Part shown: positions 1 to 6,085 of the stretch, piece after piece
How positions within the stretch are numbered: position 1 is the stretch's first letter
How the letters are laid out: each line of letters starts with the position of its first letter
NCBI GenBank assembly: GCA_910584235.1
Contig: CAJTZD010000111.1
Coordinates: 1-8,201 of the forward strand
Direction: 5' to 3'
DNA from: an uncultured Acetatifactor sp.
Lineage (GTDB): Bacteria; Bacillota; Clostridia; Lachnospirales; Lachnospiraceae
DNA: 8,201 bases
The notes under the pieces: generated by a model
Told to the model about the DNA's origin: nothing
Seen by the model: only the letters and a program-made list of their open reading frames with translations
Database searches by the model: none
Translations under genes and position numbers: made by a program

Positions 1-68
1 TTTGTATATTCTTTTTGCCTATTACCCAGATAAAGGTTACATCGAAATTAATTCACATATATGAGGTG

Positions 69-97
69 TTGCTTTCTTGATTCTGAGATACTAAAAT
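69..97 (+). promoter_or_regulatory. Possible sigma-A promoter for the UbiA-family gene
   Basis: TTGCTT (69-74) and TAAAAT (92-97) are separated by 17 bases. The -10 box matches consensus at five of six positions but the -35 box at only three. Transcription would start near 104, giving a leader of about 55 bases. Other weak pairings exist in this AT-rich stretch, so this is only a candidate. The remainder of 1-158 holds no recognisable gene. Confidence 0.3.
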
Positions 98-158
98 GAT
101 GGCAAGGGAGCTTTTATGAACCCCAATAAATGAAAAGGAGAAAGGAACAGACGACACC

Positions 159-1058
159 ATGTGCAGACGGCTCTCCATCTATTTCAAGGAAATGTACCCA
201 ATCCTGCCGAGATTTGCCCTAGGTCTGATCATCTTCGGGGAAATCCATTTCATCATCCTGCTGAACGCCGGTATCAGAGATTTCAGGCTGGGCGCGCAGG
301 AACTGATTGGGGGCTTTACCGTGTTCAGCTTTCTGCTGTGGCTGCGGATTGCGGATGACTTCAAGGACTACGAACTTGACTGCCGCCTGTTTGCCCATAG
401 GCCGCTCCCGTCCGGAAGAGTACATAAAAAGGATCTGGCGATTTTTGTGTCCATCCTGATTGGGGTCACGGTGCTGCTGAACCTGTTTTTCATGAATAAC
501 TTCGGCTTCTTCCTGTTCCTCTACATCTACGGAACGCTGATGTCCCTCTGGTTCTTCAGCAAGAAAAAGATTCAGAAAAGCCTGCCGTTGGCCCTTGTCA
601 CCCACAATCCGGTGCAGATGATCATGAACATCTACATCATCTCGTTCACCTGCTTTAAATACGATTTGCCCCTGTTTACCTGGGTGAATTTCCTGGCTGC
701 ATGGACGCTGTATTTCCCTGCGCTGATCTGGGAAATCTCCAGAAAGATACGTGCGCCAGGAGACGAGACGGAGTACGTCACCTACTCCAAGCTGTTCGGC
801 TATAAAAAGGCCACGCGCTTCATCCTGATCATCACCTGGGTGGACATCATCACGAATTTTCTCCTGGTGTGGAACCTGAACAAGCTTACGGTGCTGGCCC
901 TTTTGACAGACGTGACCTGGATGACCGTGAAATTTGTACAGTTCATGAAAGACCCCACCCGGTTTGCCATCGTGGATAAGGTGGAAAGATACACCTACAT
1001 CCAGGAATCCCTGATGCTGCTGACGATACCGGCCTATCTGGTGTTCGGAGCCATATGA
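159..1058 (+). CDS. UbiA-superfamily prenyltransferase-like membrane protein
   Basis: This 299-residue protein is a polytopic membrane protein with about eight or nine hydrophobic segments (roughly 19-36, 45-62, 92-111, 115-133, 145-165, 171-191, 219-240, 243-260, 283-298). The first aspartate-rich motif of the UbiA superfamily is clear: R63, D66, D67, D70 and D74, followed by RPLPSGRV at 81-88. The family uses this motif to bind Mg2+ and the diphosphate of a polyprenyl donor. The second motif region reads EISRKIRAPGDE (192-203) and then TYSKLFG (208-214). It keeps E192 and the GDE but lacks the usual closely spaced aspartates, so it belongs to a side branch rather than to classical quinone-pathway UbiA or MenA. 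Length is normal for the family. The ATG is preceded by a purine-rich stretch with AGGA at 144-147, 11 bases upstream. Acceptor and donor are unknown. The PEP-synthase-like gene downstream suggests joint work on one metabolite, which is inference. Confidence 0.85.
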   Translation: MCRRLSIYFKEMYPILPRFALGLIIFGEIHFIILLNAGIRDFRLGAQELIGGFTVFSFLLWLRIADDFKDYELDCRLFAHRPLPSGRVHKKDLAIFVSILIGVTVLLNLFFMNNFGFFLFLYIYGTLMSLWFFSKKKIQKSLPLALVTHNPVQMIMNIYIISFTCFKYDLPLFTWVNFLAAWTLYFPALIWEISRKIRAPGDETEYVTYSKLFGYKKATRFILIITWVDIITNFLLVWNLNKLTVLALLTDVTWMTVKFVQFMKDPTRFAIVDKVERYTYIQESLMLLTIPAYLVFGAI

Positions 1059-1147
1059 ACCGGGCGTTTCTTGGGGTTTACCTCCTGAGTAGGAAGCTTT
1101 TAAGGAAAGACCTCCGAGGGAATTGTCTCGTTAGGAAGTGTCTCCAA

Positions 1148-1228
1148 ATGACGGATAGCCAGCTGCTTTATGGCAAAATCTACAGCCAGGCAGTAAAAAT
1201 CGGTTTCAACCTGTGCAGGCCAAATTGA
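1148..1228 (+). CDS. Possible 26-residue small ORF
   Basis: An ATG at 1148 opens a 26-codon frame ending in TGA at 1226-1228. AGGAAG at 1133-1138 is well placed as a ribosome binding site, 9 bases upstream. The peptide begins MTDSQLLYGKIY and ends LCRPN. It has no signal peptide or membrane segment and resembles nothing I recognise. It may be a leader peptide for the downstream gene, a remnant of a lost gene, or chance. The ribosome binding site is the only positive evidence. Confidence 0.2.
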   Translation: MTDSQLLYGKIYSQAVKIGFNLCRPN

Positions 1229-1235
1229 TAGGCTT

Positions 1236-1291
1236 CCGGAAGCTTGGGAGGCAGAATCATACTTCCGACAGCTAGCCGGAAGCTTGGGAGG
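1236..1291. repeat. Exact 16-base direct repeat, two copies
   Basis: CCGGAAGCTTGGGAGG occurs at 1236-1251 and again at 1276-1291, start to start 40 bases. The spacing is close to four helical turns, so two protein dimers could bind the same face of the DNA. The first copy is also the right half of a 12-base palindrome (1232-1243). The repeat sits upstream of the PEP-utilising gene and could be regulatory or a duplication scar. Confidence 0.5.
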
Positions 1292-1302
1292 ATTAGGGAA
1301 AG

Positions 1303-1336
1303 CTGTCTTTGACAGGCTCCATGAATCGCGGATTCA
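1303..1336 (+). promoter_or_regulatory. Candidate control region: TTGACA box and two dyads
   Basis: A perfect TTGACA lies at 1309-1314, inside the dyad CTGTC-TTT-GACAG (1303-1315). A second perfect dyad, TGAATC-GCG-GATTCA, lies at 1322-1336, where a -10 box would be expected about 17 bases downstream. No good -10 hexamer is present there. Closer to the gene, TATTAT or TATGAT (1352-1360) could be a -10 box with a poor -35. The overlap of promoter-like boxes and dyads is what a repressor-controlled promoter looks like, but this is inference. Confidence 0.3.
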
Positions 1337-1373
1337 GGATTCCGAGGCATATATTATGATAACGGAGGCTTAA

Positions 1374-4022
1374 ATGATCATTACCCTGCAAAATCACATG
1401 ACGACGAACCTTGGTTCAAAGGCCCGAAATCTCTTCCTGCTCCGGGAGGCAGGCTTTCCGGTGCCGCCTTTTTTCTGCGTGGACAAGTCTTTCCGGGAGG
1501 AGGAAGTGCTGGACTATCTGGCGGCAAGCTTCCCGGATACCATGTCTTTCTCTGTCCGTTCCTGTGCGTCCCTGGAGGATTCCGACAGCCGCTCTTTCGC
1601 GGGGCAGTTTTGTACATTCCTGCGGGTGCCCCGGGGAGATATCTGCGCGCGCGTCCGGGAAGTCCTGGACTCCGGGGAGCGCCCGGAACATATCGCCTAC
1701 TGTCAGGCCCATGGCATCAATTCCGCCGCACTGCAGATGTACGTCATCATACAGGAGATGGTGGAACCGGATATCTCAGGTATCCTGTTCACCGCCAATC
1801 CACAGGGAATCCTGAACGAATCTGTGATCGTCTGCGGAAAGGGATCCGGCGACCAGGTGGTGGAGGACAGGGCAGATGCCACCACTTACTATTACAATCT
1901 TTCCGACAAAAGCTGCTACTACGAACAAACCGGCGCATCGCCGCTTTTGACAGAGGAAGAAATCGAAAACCTGATTACATTGTCCCAGAAGATAAAGAAA
2001 TTGCTTAATCGGAAATCTTGCGAGGAATCCCGTAAGAGTCTCAATAAGAATATAGGCAGGGAATTTGGCAAGGGCTTGGGTAGGAGTCTCACTGAGGATA
2101 TGACCAGAGGTTCGGACAGGGGACCTGGCAAGGACTCAGGCAGAAGCCTCAATCAGGATATGGACAGAGATTCGAAAAAAGGCCTTGGCAAGGACTTGGA
2201 TAGGAGTCTCGATAAGGATATAGCCAGAGGCTTCGAGCAGGATACGGATAAAGATTTCGACATAGAATTCGCCATACAGAACCACAATATATATTTTCTC
2301 CAGGCCCGCCCCATCACATCTATTGACAGGACAGCCCCTGCCATCATCTTGGATAACAGCAATATCGTGGAAAGCTATCCCGGCATTACGCTGCCCCTGA
2401 CCCAGAGCTTTATCCGGGATGCCTACCATCAGGTATTCAGGAGCCTGCTGCTCCACCTGACCGGCGAGCCTGAGACCGTGGCCCGGATAGATGACAATCT
2501 GAGGCATATGGTGGACATGGCCAACGGTAGAGTATACTATCGCATCAGCAACTGGTATGATGTACTGCTCTTTCTGCCGTTCAGCAGCCGCCTGATTCCA
2601 ATCTGGCAGGAAATGATGGGTGTCAGGGACAAAAGGGTGTCATCCGCACATTTCGGCGCTGATTCCGGCAGACAGGGCAAAGTCCGCCGGAGCACCCGGC
2701 TGAAAGTGGCATGGTCTTTCGTCCGTTTTCTGCTGACCTGTCCCAAAGAGATGGACAGGCTGGATTTGTATTTTCAGGAAATCATCCGACGGATCGAAGC
2801 CCTGGAGACGGACACGGAGGATAACCGGATTCTTCTGAAACATTACCATGAACTGAAGGACATGACAGTGGAGCGCTGGGACATCACGCTGGTCAACGAT
2901 ATGTACGGCTTCCTTTTCACAGGGCTCCTGAAATCCCGCCTGAAAGCAAAGCATGTCCCGGATTATGAACTGGCTGCAAACCGGGCAATCTCCGGCGTCC
3001 AAAAACTGGAAAGCATGCGTCCCATTGAGCAGCTGCAAAAACTGGCGCTCCGTGCACGAGACGAAAACAGATTAGCGGAATTACGGCTAATCAAAAGCAA
3101 TGAAACGTACTTTGAATATATCGCGCACAGCAAAGACGGCTTTTCCCAGGCGTTACAGGATTATATCCGGGATTTCAGTGACCGGAACGTGGAAGAGCTG
3201 AAGCTGGAGAGCAGGACGTTCCGCACGGATCCGGTGCTGTTCATTCGCTGTATCCTACAGTACGCTGAAACCCTTTCCGATGCGGACAGCGTCGTTTCCA
3301 CCGAAGCTTCTCCGGCAAAAGAGGCATCCCAAAGACCCCTCAGAGGCCTTTCCGCTTTCTATGCAAAAAGGGCTGCCATAGGCATCCGAAACCGGGAGAA
3401 ATCGCGGCTCCACCGCGGACGGCTCTATGGCATGATGCGTTCCCTGGTGCTACAGATGGGGGAGAACCTATATCGGCAAAAGCGGATTCCAGACCCCGCA
3501 GACGTCTTCTGGCTCTACTGTGAGGAGCTTGAAGCGGCGGAATCGGATGCCGCTCTCGACCTGAACGGAATCATCGCAGGACGGAAAAGGGAATATGACG
3601 GTTACGCGGAACTCCCGCCCTACTCCAGGCTGGTATTCTCCGGAAATGTAATCGATAAGCATCCGCGGGGAAACCACAGAATACGCCATGATGCCGCAGA
3701 AGGCGTCTACACCGGCACAGCCTGTTCCCCGGGCATCGCGGAGGGAGAAGTGCTCCTGGTTGAGAACCCCTCGCCGCTGCTTGACACAAAGGGAAAAATT
3801 CTCGTCACAAAAATGACAGACCCGGGATGGGTGTTCCTGATTGCACCGGCAAAAGCCATCGTCTCGGAAAAGGGCTCCCTTTTGTCCCACACTGCGATCA
3901 TATCCCGGGAACTGAAGAAACCTGCCGTGGTGGGCATAGACCACATCACGGAATACCTTAAGACCGGTGACCGTATCCGGGTAGACGGGGACACGGGCAT
4001 CGTCACGGTTTTGCCTGCTTAG
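1374..4022 (+). CDS. PEP-synthase-like / rifampin-phosphotransferase-like phosphotransferase
   Basis: This 882-residue protein has the split architecture of PEP-utilising enzymes. An N-terminal ATP-grasp domain (PPDK_N type) shows GSKARNLFLLREAGFPVPP from 14 (K16), SVRS with R62, the strand around residues 123-143 (VIIQEMVEPDISGILFTANPQ) and a closing DIEFAI (296-301, E298 as metal ligand) with LQARPIT (309-315). The middle, about 318-778, has features seen in uncharacterised relatives (NGRVYYRISNWY, DPADVFWLYCEE). The C-terminal swivel domain starts near 779 (GTACSPGIAEGEV) and carries the phosphohistidine motif GSLLSHTAIISREL with His839. The expected chemistry moves phosphate from ATP through His839 to a substrate bound by the middle domain, as in PEP synthase or rifampin phosphotransferase. 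The separate PEP/pyruvate-binding TIM barrel of true PEP synthase is not recognisable, so the substrate is unknown. GGAGG at 1364-1368, 5 bases before the ATG, fixes the start. A charged repeat insert occupies about 213-295. Confidence 0.85.
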   Translation: MIITLQNHMTTNLGSKARNLFLLREAGFPVPPFFCVDKSFREEEVLDYLAASFPDTMSFSVRSCASLEDSDSRSFAGQFCTFLRVPRGDICARVREVLDSGERPEHIAYCQAHGINSAALQMYVIIQEMVEPDISGILFTANPQGILNESVIVCGKGSGDQVVEDRADATTYYYNLSDKSCYYEQTGASPLLTEEEIENLITLSQKIKKLLNRKSCEESRKSLNKNIGREFGKGLGRSLTEDMTRGSDRGPGKDSGRSLNQDMDRDSKKGLGKDLDRSLDKDIARGFEQDTDKDFDIEFAIQNHNIYFLQARPITSIDRTAPAIILDNSNIVESYPGITLPLTQSFIRDAYHQVFRSLLLHLTGEPETVARIDDNLRHMVDMANGRVYYRISNWYDVLLFLPFSSRLIPIWQEMMGVRDKRVSSAHFGADSGRQGKVRRSTRLKVAWSFVRFLLTCPKEMDRLDLYFQEIIRRIEALETDTEDNRILLKHYHELKDMTVERWDITLVNDMYGFLFTGLLKSRLKAKHVPDYELAANRAISGVQKLESMRPIEQLQKLALRARDENRLAELRLIKSNETYFEYIAHSKDGFSQALQDYIRDFSDRNVEELKLESRTFRTDPVLFIRCILQYAETLSDADSVVSTEASPAKEASQRPLRGLSAFYAKRAAIGIRNREKSRLHRGRLYGMMRSLVLQMGENLYRQKRIPDPADVFWLYCEELEAAESDAALDLNGIIAGRKREYDGYAELPPYSRLVFSGNVIDKHPRGNHRIRHDAAEGVYTGTACSPGIAEGEVLLVENPSPLLDTKGKILVTKMTDPGWVFLIAPAKAIVSEKGSLLSHTAIISRELKKPAVVGIDHITEYLKTGDRIRVDGDTGIVTVLPA
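2043..2270 (+). repeat. In-frame 60-base (20-residue) tandem repeats inside the ATP-grasp domain
   Basis: Four consecutive units lie at 2043-2090 (48 bases, shortened by 12), 2091-2150, 2151-2210 and 2211-2270. They encode residues 224-299 of the PEP-synthase-like protein. Each full unit is 20 codons. Units 2 and 3 end in RSL, and a partial earlier unit ends in RKSL at 220-223. The units share the pattern xxDMxRxxxxGxGKDxxRSL and are rich in Lys, Arg, Asp, Glu and Gly, so a disordered loop is likely. They sit where relatives have only a short link between a helix (about 197-213) and the conserved DIEFAI strand. Unit lengths are multiples of three, so gain or loss of units keeps the frame. Confidence 0.85.
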
Positions 4023-4097
4023 GAACAGGCAAGAACTGAAGCTTTGATGCCCCCCAAATTCCCTATGATGAATGCAACTGTTCCTGACAGCCTGTTC
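4021..4097 (+). terminator. Competing inverted repeats after the PEP-utilising gene
   Basis: AGGAACAG (4021-4028) can pair with CTGTTCCT (4078-4085), or GAACAGGC (4023-4030) with GCCTGTTC (4090-4097). The two pairings share the left arm and exclude each other. The loops are long (49 and 59 bases) and only TATTTCATTG follows, so this is not a classical intrinsic terminator. It is the only dyad structure at the 3' end of the gene and may work as a weak terminator or as an RNA-stabilising end. Confidence 0.25.
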
Positions 4098-4104
4098 TAT
4101 TTCA

Positions 4105-4133
4105 TTGTAATTCACCGGGACACTGTGTATAAT
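4105..4133 (+). promoter_or_regulatory. Near-consensus sigma-A promoter
   Basis: TTGTAA (4105-4110) and a perfect TATAAT (4128-4133) are separated by the ideal 17 bases. Transcription would begin near 4140, leaving a leader of about 105 bases before the ATG at 4245. This is the best promoter in the window. It now drives a broken acetyltransferase gene and possibly the fragments behind it. Confidence 0.7.
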
Positions 4134-4231
4134 AGGATTGAGAGATAGCAAGGGCCGGGGCTTTTCGGTAAAGTTTTGAAGTGGAAAAGAAGACAGGAAA
4201 AAGGCTTATAGGTTCAGGCATTTTTCAGATT

Positions 4232-4238
4232 GGAGGGG
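4232..4238 (+). promoter_or_regulatory. Ribosome binding site deciding the start at 4245
   Basis: GGAGGGG ends 6 bases before the ATG at 4245. A longer frame could start at TTG 4230, but that codon abuts this site and would have no binding site of its own. The family N-terminus also matches MEWSYGI, beginning at 4245. Confidence 0.6.
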
Positions 4239-4244
4239 CTTTGC

Positions 4245-4526
4245 ATGGAATGGAGCTATGGAATTGCCTCGCTGCCGAGGCTGGAGAAGATATGGGAGAA
4301 GAATATTGAAAATAACAAGGGGGATGAAGACTGGGTAAGATGGAGGAAAGAATACATAGACTACCATACGTCAGGTTTGATTTTGTGGAGAAACAGGAAA
4401 ATTTATTGGAGAATGATTGATATGCAAATGAGGGTAAGCCTGGATTTTCATGGAACAGTAAAATTAAGGTGGACAGATAAAAAGTTAATGGGGAGTTGTT
4501 GGACTTACAGAGTCATGTTAAACTAA
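4245..4526 (+). pseudogene. GNAT acetyltransferase, N-terminal remnant
   Basis: The first 45 or so residues, MEWSYGIASLPRLEKIWEKN through EYIDYHTSGL (about 4245-4380), resemble the N-terminus of GNAT-type acetyltransferases common in Clostridia. The rest of the frame, to the stop at 4524-4526, is basic and aromatic and matches nothing I know. The acetyl-CoA binding part (the R/Q-x-x-G-x-G/A loop) is absent, so the product cannot be an active acetyltransferase. A normal member has about 150-170 residues. The intact promoter (4105-4133) and ribosome binding site show that a functional gene once stood here. Its body was replaced by the nitrilase remnant that follows. The family call rests on recognition of the N-terminus alone. 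Confidence 0.5.
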
Positions 4527-5022
4527 TTATAGCGGCCTTGGTCATAGATGGCGGCAATATTGTTGATGAGTATACGAAATGTATCCTGACAAAGGGGGAA
4601 AAGGAAAAAAGAAAAGACAGGGAGAAAAAATCGGTTGCGTAAACACGAAATTTGGACAGGTTGGAATACCGATCTGCTATGAGATGCATTTCCCGGAAGT
4701 AGCAAGGATTATGTGTCTGTACAATCCGGTTTTATTGATCAATATAATCGGGACAGGAATGTATCATGAGTTACAGCTTGATCAGTGGACTTCTCTGGCA
4801 AAGGCCCGGGCTATTGAGAATGAGGTATCCGTCATTGGCTGCTCCCACTTTGCGGGAGAAATTCCACTGGCCTACGCATATGACCCATCAGGAAGATGTG
4901 TGTTATGGAAGCAAAATCAATATGGCGGCTTTCCTCTGGAAATTGATTTGGAAAAAAGCAAAAAAATCATCGGCTATTTTGATGACAGAACGCCAAATTT
5001 ATTCTTTCGTCTGGCGGAATAG
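4520..5022 (+). pseudogene. Nitrilase-family (carbon-nitrogen hydrolase) 3' remnant with frameshift
   Basis: The frame starting at 4579 encodes the C-terminal part of a carbon-nitrogen hydrolase. GIPICYEMHFPE carries the nucleophilic cysteine (codon 4675-4677), and AKARAIENEVSVIGCSHF and the PLAYAYDPSGRC strand follow. Similarity continues upstream in a different frame from about 4523 (AALVIDGGNIVDEYTKCILTKGEKE), which includes the likely catalytic lysine (codon 4577-4579). The two frames meet at a run of six A (4625-4630), and adding one A would rejoin them. The N-terminal third with the catalytic glutamate is missing, and the 4478-4480 stop blocks extension. With a lost 5' end, no own ribosome binding site and a frameshift, this is a pseudogene. 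The C-terminus looks natural. Confidence 0.75.
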
Positions 5023-5128
5023 GGCATCCTTGGACACGGATGATGGGGTGGGGAATCAGGAGGTCTTGAAATGGGGGATTTAGGGCCAGGCGCGGAAGAG
5101 GGGATTACATGGGCAGAAAGGCGGCAGT

Positions 5129-5761
5129 ATGGCAAAGTATTTTAATGTAATAGGTGTGTGCAGGCCATCGGAGCATTATATGGTCAGTCTGGACGGACGG
5201 CTTGCGGAAATCAGGAAGATGATAGACAGGAAATACTATTTTGTTATAAACCGTGGGAGACAATACGGAAAGACAACTACTCTTGCGGCACTGAAGGATT
5301 TTCTGCAGGAGGATTTTATTGTGGCCAGCCTTGATTTCCAGTTTCTGTCCCAGGCAGATTTTGAGACGGAGTGGATTTTTTCAGCGGCCTTTGCCAGGCG
5401 GTTCGCAGCGGTGCTTCGGCGTGTGCCGGAGGCGGCGGGGGAGGCTTTAGACAGGATTAAAAAATATGGGGATGAAGGCTGCGCCCTGTCAGTCCTGTTC
5501 GAAAGGCTGAGCGAATTCTGCGCGTCTGCGCCGAAGCCGGTTGTCCTGCTGATAGATGAGGTGGACAGCGCGTCAAATAATCAGGTGTTCCTTGATTTCC
5601 TGGCGCTTCTGCGGGGGTATTACCTGCAAAGGGAGGATTTTCCTACTTTTCAGTCGGTGATTTTGGCGGGGGTATATGACATCAGGAACCTGAAGCAGAA
5701 GGTTCGTCCGGACTTGGAGCATAAGCATAACAGTGCATATCCGCCATTACCATGTCAATGA
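5129..5761 (+). pseudogene. AAA-ATPase (AAA_35-like), truncated after the ATPase core
   Basis: Residues 1-202 match the N-terminus of AAA-like ATPases that in Clostridia usually run past 500 residues. The start MAKYFNVIGVCRP fits the family, and AAAGGCGG lies a few bases upstream of the ATG. Walker A is RGRQYGKTTT (K48, T49), Walker B is VVLLIDEVD (D143, E144), and the strand SVILAGVYD (176-184) holds the sensor region. In relatives EHK-x-NS continues into a PWN-like segment. Here it breaks after N201-S202 (about 5734) into eight unrelated residues, the out-of-frame start of a TIM-barrel gene. Everything C-terminal to the nucleotide-binding core is lost. A truncated ATPase could still be made, but full function is unlikely. 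Confidence 0.7.
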
Positions 5762-5960
5762 CTACGGCGGCGGATACATGGAATGGGGAAAGCTGAAAAC
5801 TCTTCCCATAGGGGCGGGGCATGTGGATTTTGAAAAATTCTTTGCCTTTGTCCGGGGAACCGGTTATCAGGGGACTTTTACCGTGGAGGCAACAGTCTTT
5901 GACCGGATGGGCGCGGTGGACACGGAGATGTTATACTGCATAACGCTGAATACTGCCTAA
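5733..5960 (+). pseudogene. Sugar-phosphate isomerase/epimerase-type TIM barrel, C-terminal remnant
   Basis: The frame encodes HIRHYHVNDYGGGYMEW, then TLPIGAGHVDFEKFF, then GTFTVEATVFDR. This is the end of an AP-endonuclease-2/xylose-isomerase-like TIM barrel, with the H-x-ND metal-site strand (H7, N9, D10) and the late glutamate E52. The usual protein is about 270 residues, so some 200 are missing. The apparent GTG start at 5733 is a joining point inside the truncated AAA gene (reading frames overlap 5733-5761), not a true start. Similarity ends at DTEML (about 5933). The last residues, YCITLNTA, come from the repeat array that starts there. This is a gene fragment broken on both sides. Confidence 0.75.
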
Positions 5961-6032
5961 TGTAATCATGCTATTGAACCAGTCAGCGTTATGCAGTCTG
6001 GTTTCACGGCAAGTGAAATCGTTAGGCAGTAT
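5933..6032. repeat. Four-site repeat array, two direct and two inverted 13-base copies
   Basis: Copies of ATACTGCMTAAYG lie at 5933-5945 and 5950-5962 on the plus strand, and at 5987-5999 and 6020-6032 on the minus strand. Copy 3 matches copy 1 with one mismatch, and copy 4 matches copy 2 with one mismatch. Together with flanking bases they form two perfect inverted repeats: 15 bases (5935-5949 with 5983-5997) and 11 bases (5950-5960 with 6022-6032). The order A-B-A'-B' means both stems could form together only as a pseudoknot. A further small hairpin, TTTCAC-GGCAA-GTGAAA (6002-6018), sits between A' and B'. The array lies between the end of the TIM-barrel remnant and the intact AAA gene, whose ATG is at 6086. 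Confidence 0.85.
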
Positions 6033-6085
6033 AAACAGGTGCTTTACGAAAATCAGATTGGCCATGTACGGAAAGGAGGCTCTGC

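Larger units (their letters stand above)
1059..1373. other. 315-base intergenic region with short repeats and dyads
   Basis: This gap separates the UbiA-like gene from the PEP-utilising gene. It contains an exact 16-base direct repeat (1236-1251 and 1276-1291) whose first copy overlaps the perfect palindrome GCTTCCGGAAGC (1232-1243). Two short dyads follow, CTGTC-TTT-GACAG (1303-1315) and TGAATC-GCG-GATTCA (1322-1336). A possible 26-codon reading frame lies at 1148-1228. No strong terminator with a T-run is visible after 1058, so readthrough from the upstream gene is possible. Confidence 0.6.

Noticed and set aside
219..605. 128-codon open frame on the minus strand
   Set aside because: It is antisense to the UbiA-like gene. 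Its Gln/Glu/Asp-rich composition is what reverse-complemented hydrophobic coding sequence gives.
2043..2270. Regular 60-base repeats resembling a CRISPR array
   Set aside because: The units are contiguous without unique spacers, are in frame within a large gene and diverge at the protein level as coding repeats do.
1374..4022. Naming the gene rph (rifampin phosphotransferase) or ppsA
   Set aside because: The domain order and size fit the rifampin phosphotransferase type, but the middle substrate domain cannot be matched to the rifampin pocket. The PEP/pyruvate-binding barrel of PpsA is also not seen.
3468..4151. 227-codon open frame on the minus strand
   Set aside because: It lies antisense to the conserved swivel domain of the PEP-synthase-like gene. 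Its peptide shows no family features, and the plus frame carries the catalytic motif.
4230..4244. TTG start at 4230 for the acetyltransferase remnant
   Set aside because: The ribosome binding site GGAGGGG lies inside these extra codons and is spaced for ATG 4245, and family similarity begins at that methionine.
5933..6032. Integron attC site
   Set aside because: GTTAGGC (6021-6027) fits the R' core, but the partner reads GCCTAAT instead of ending in AAC. The two left sites are in direct rather than inverted order, L boxes do not match, and there is no integrase. Kept only as a remark in a finding.
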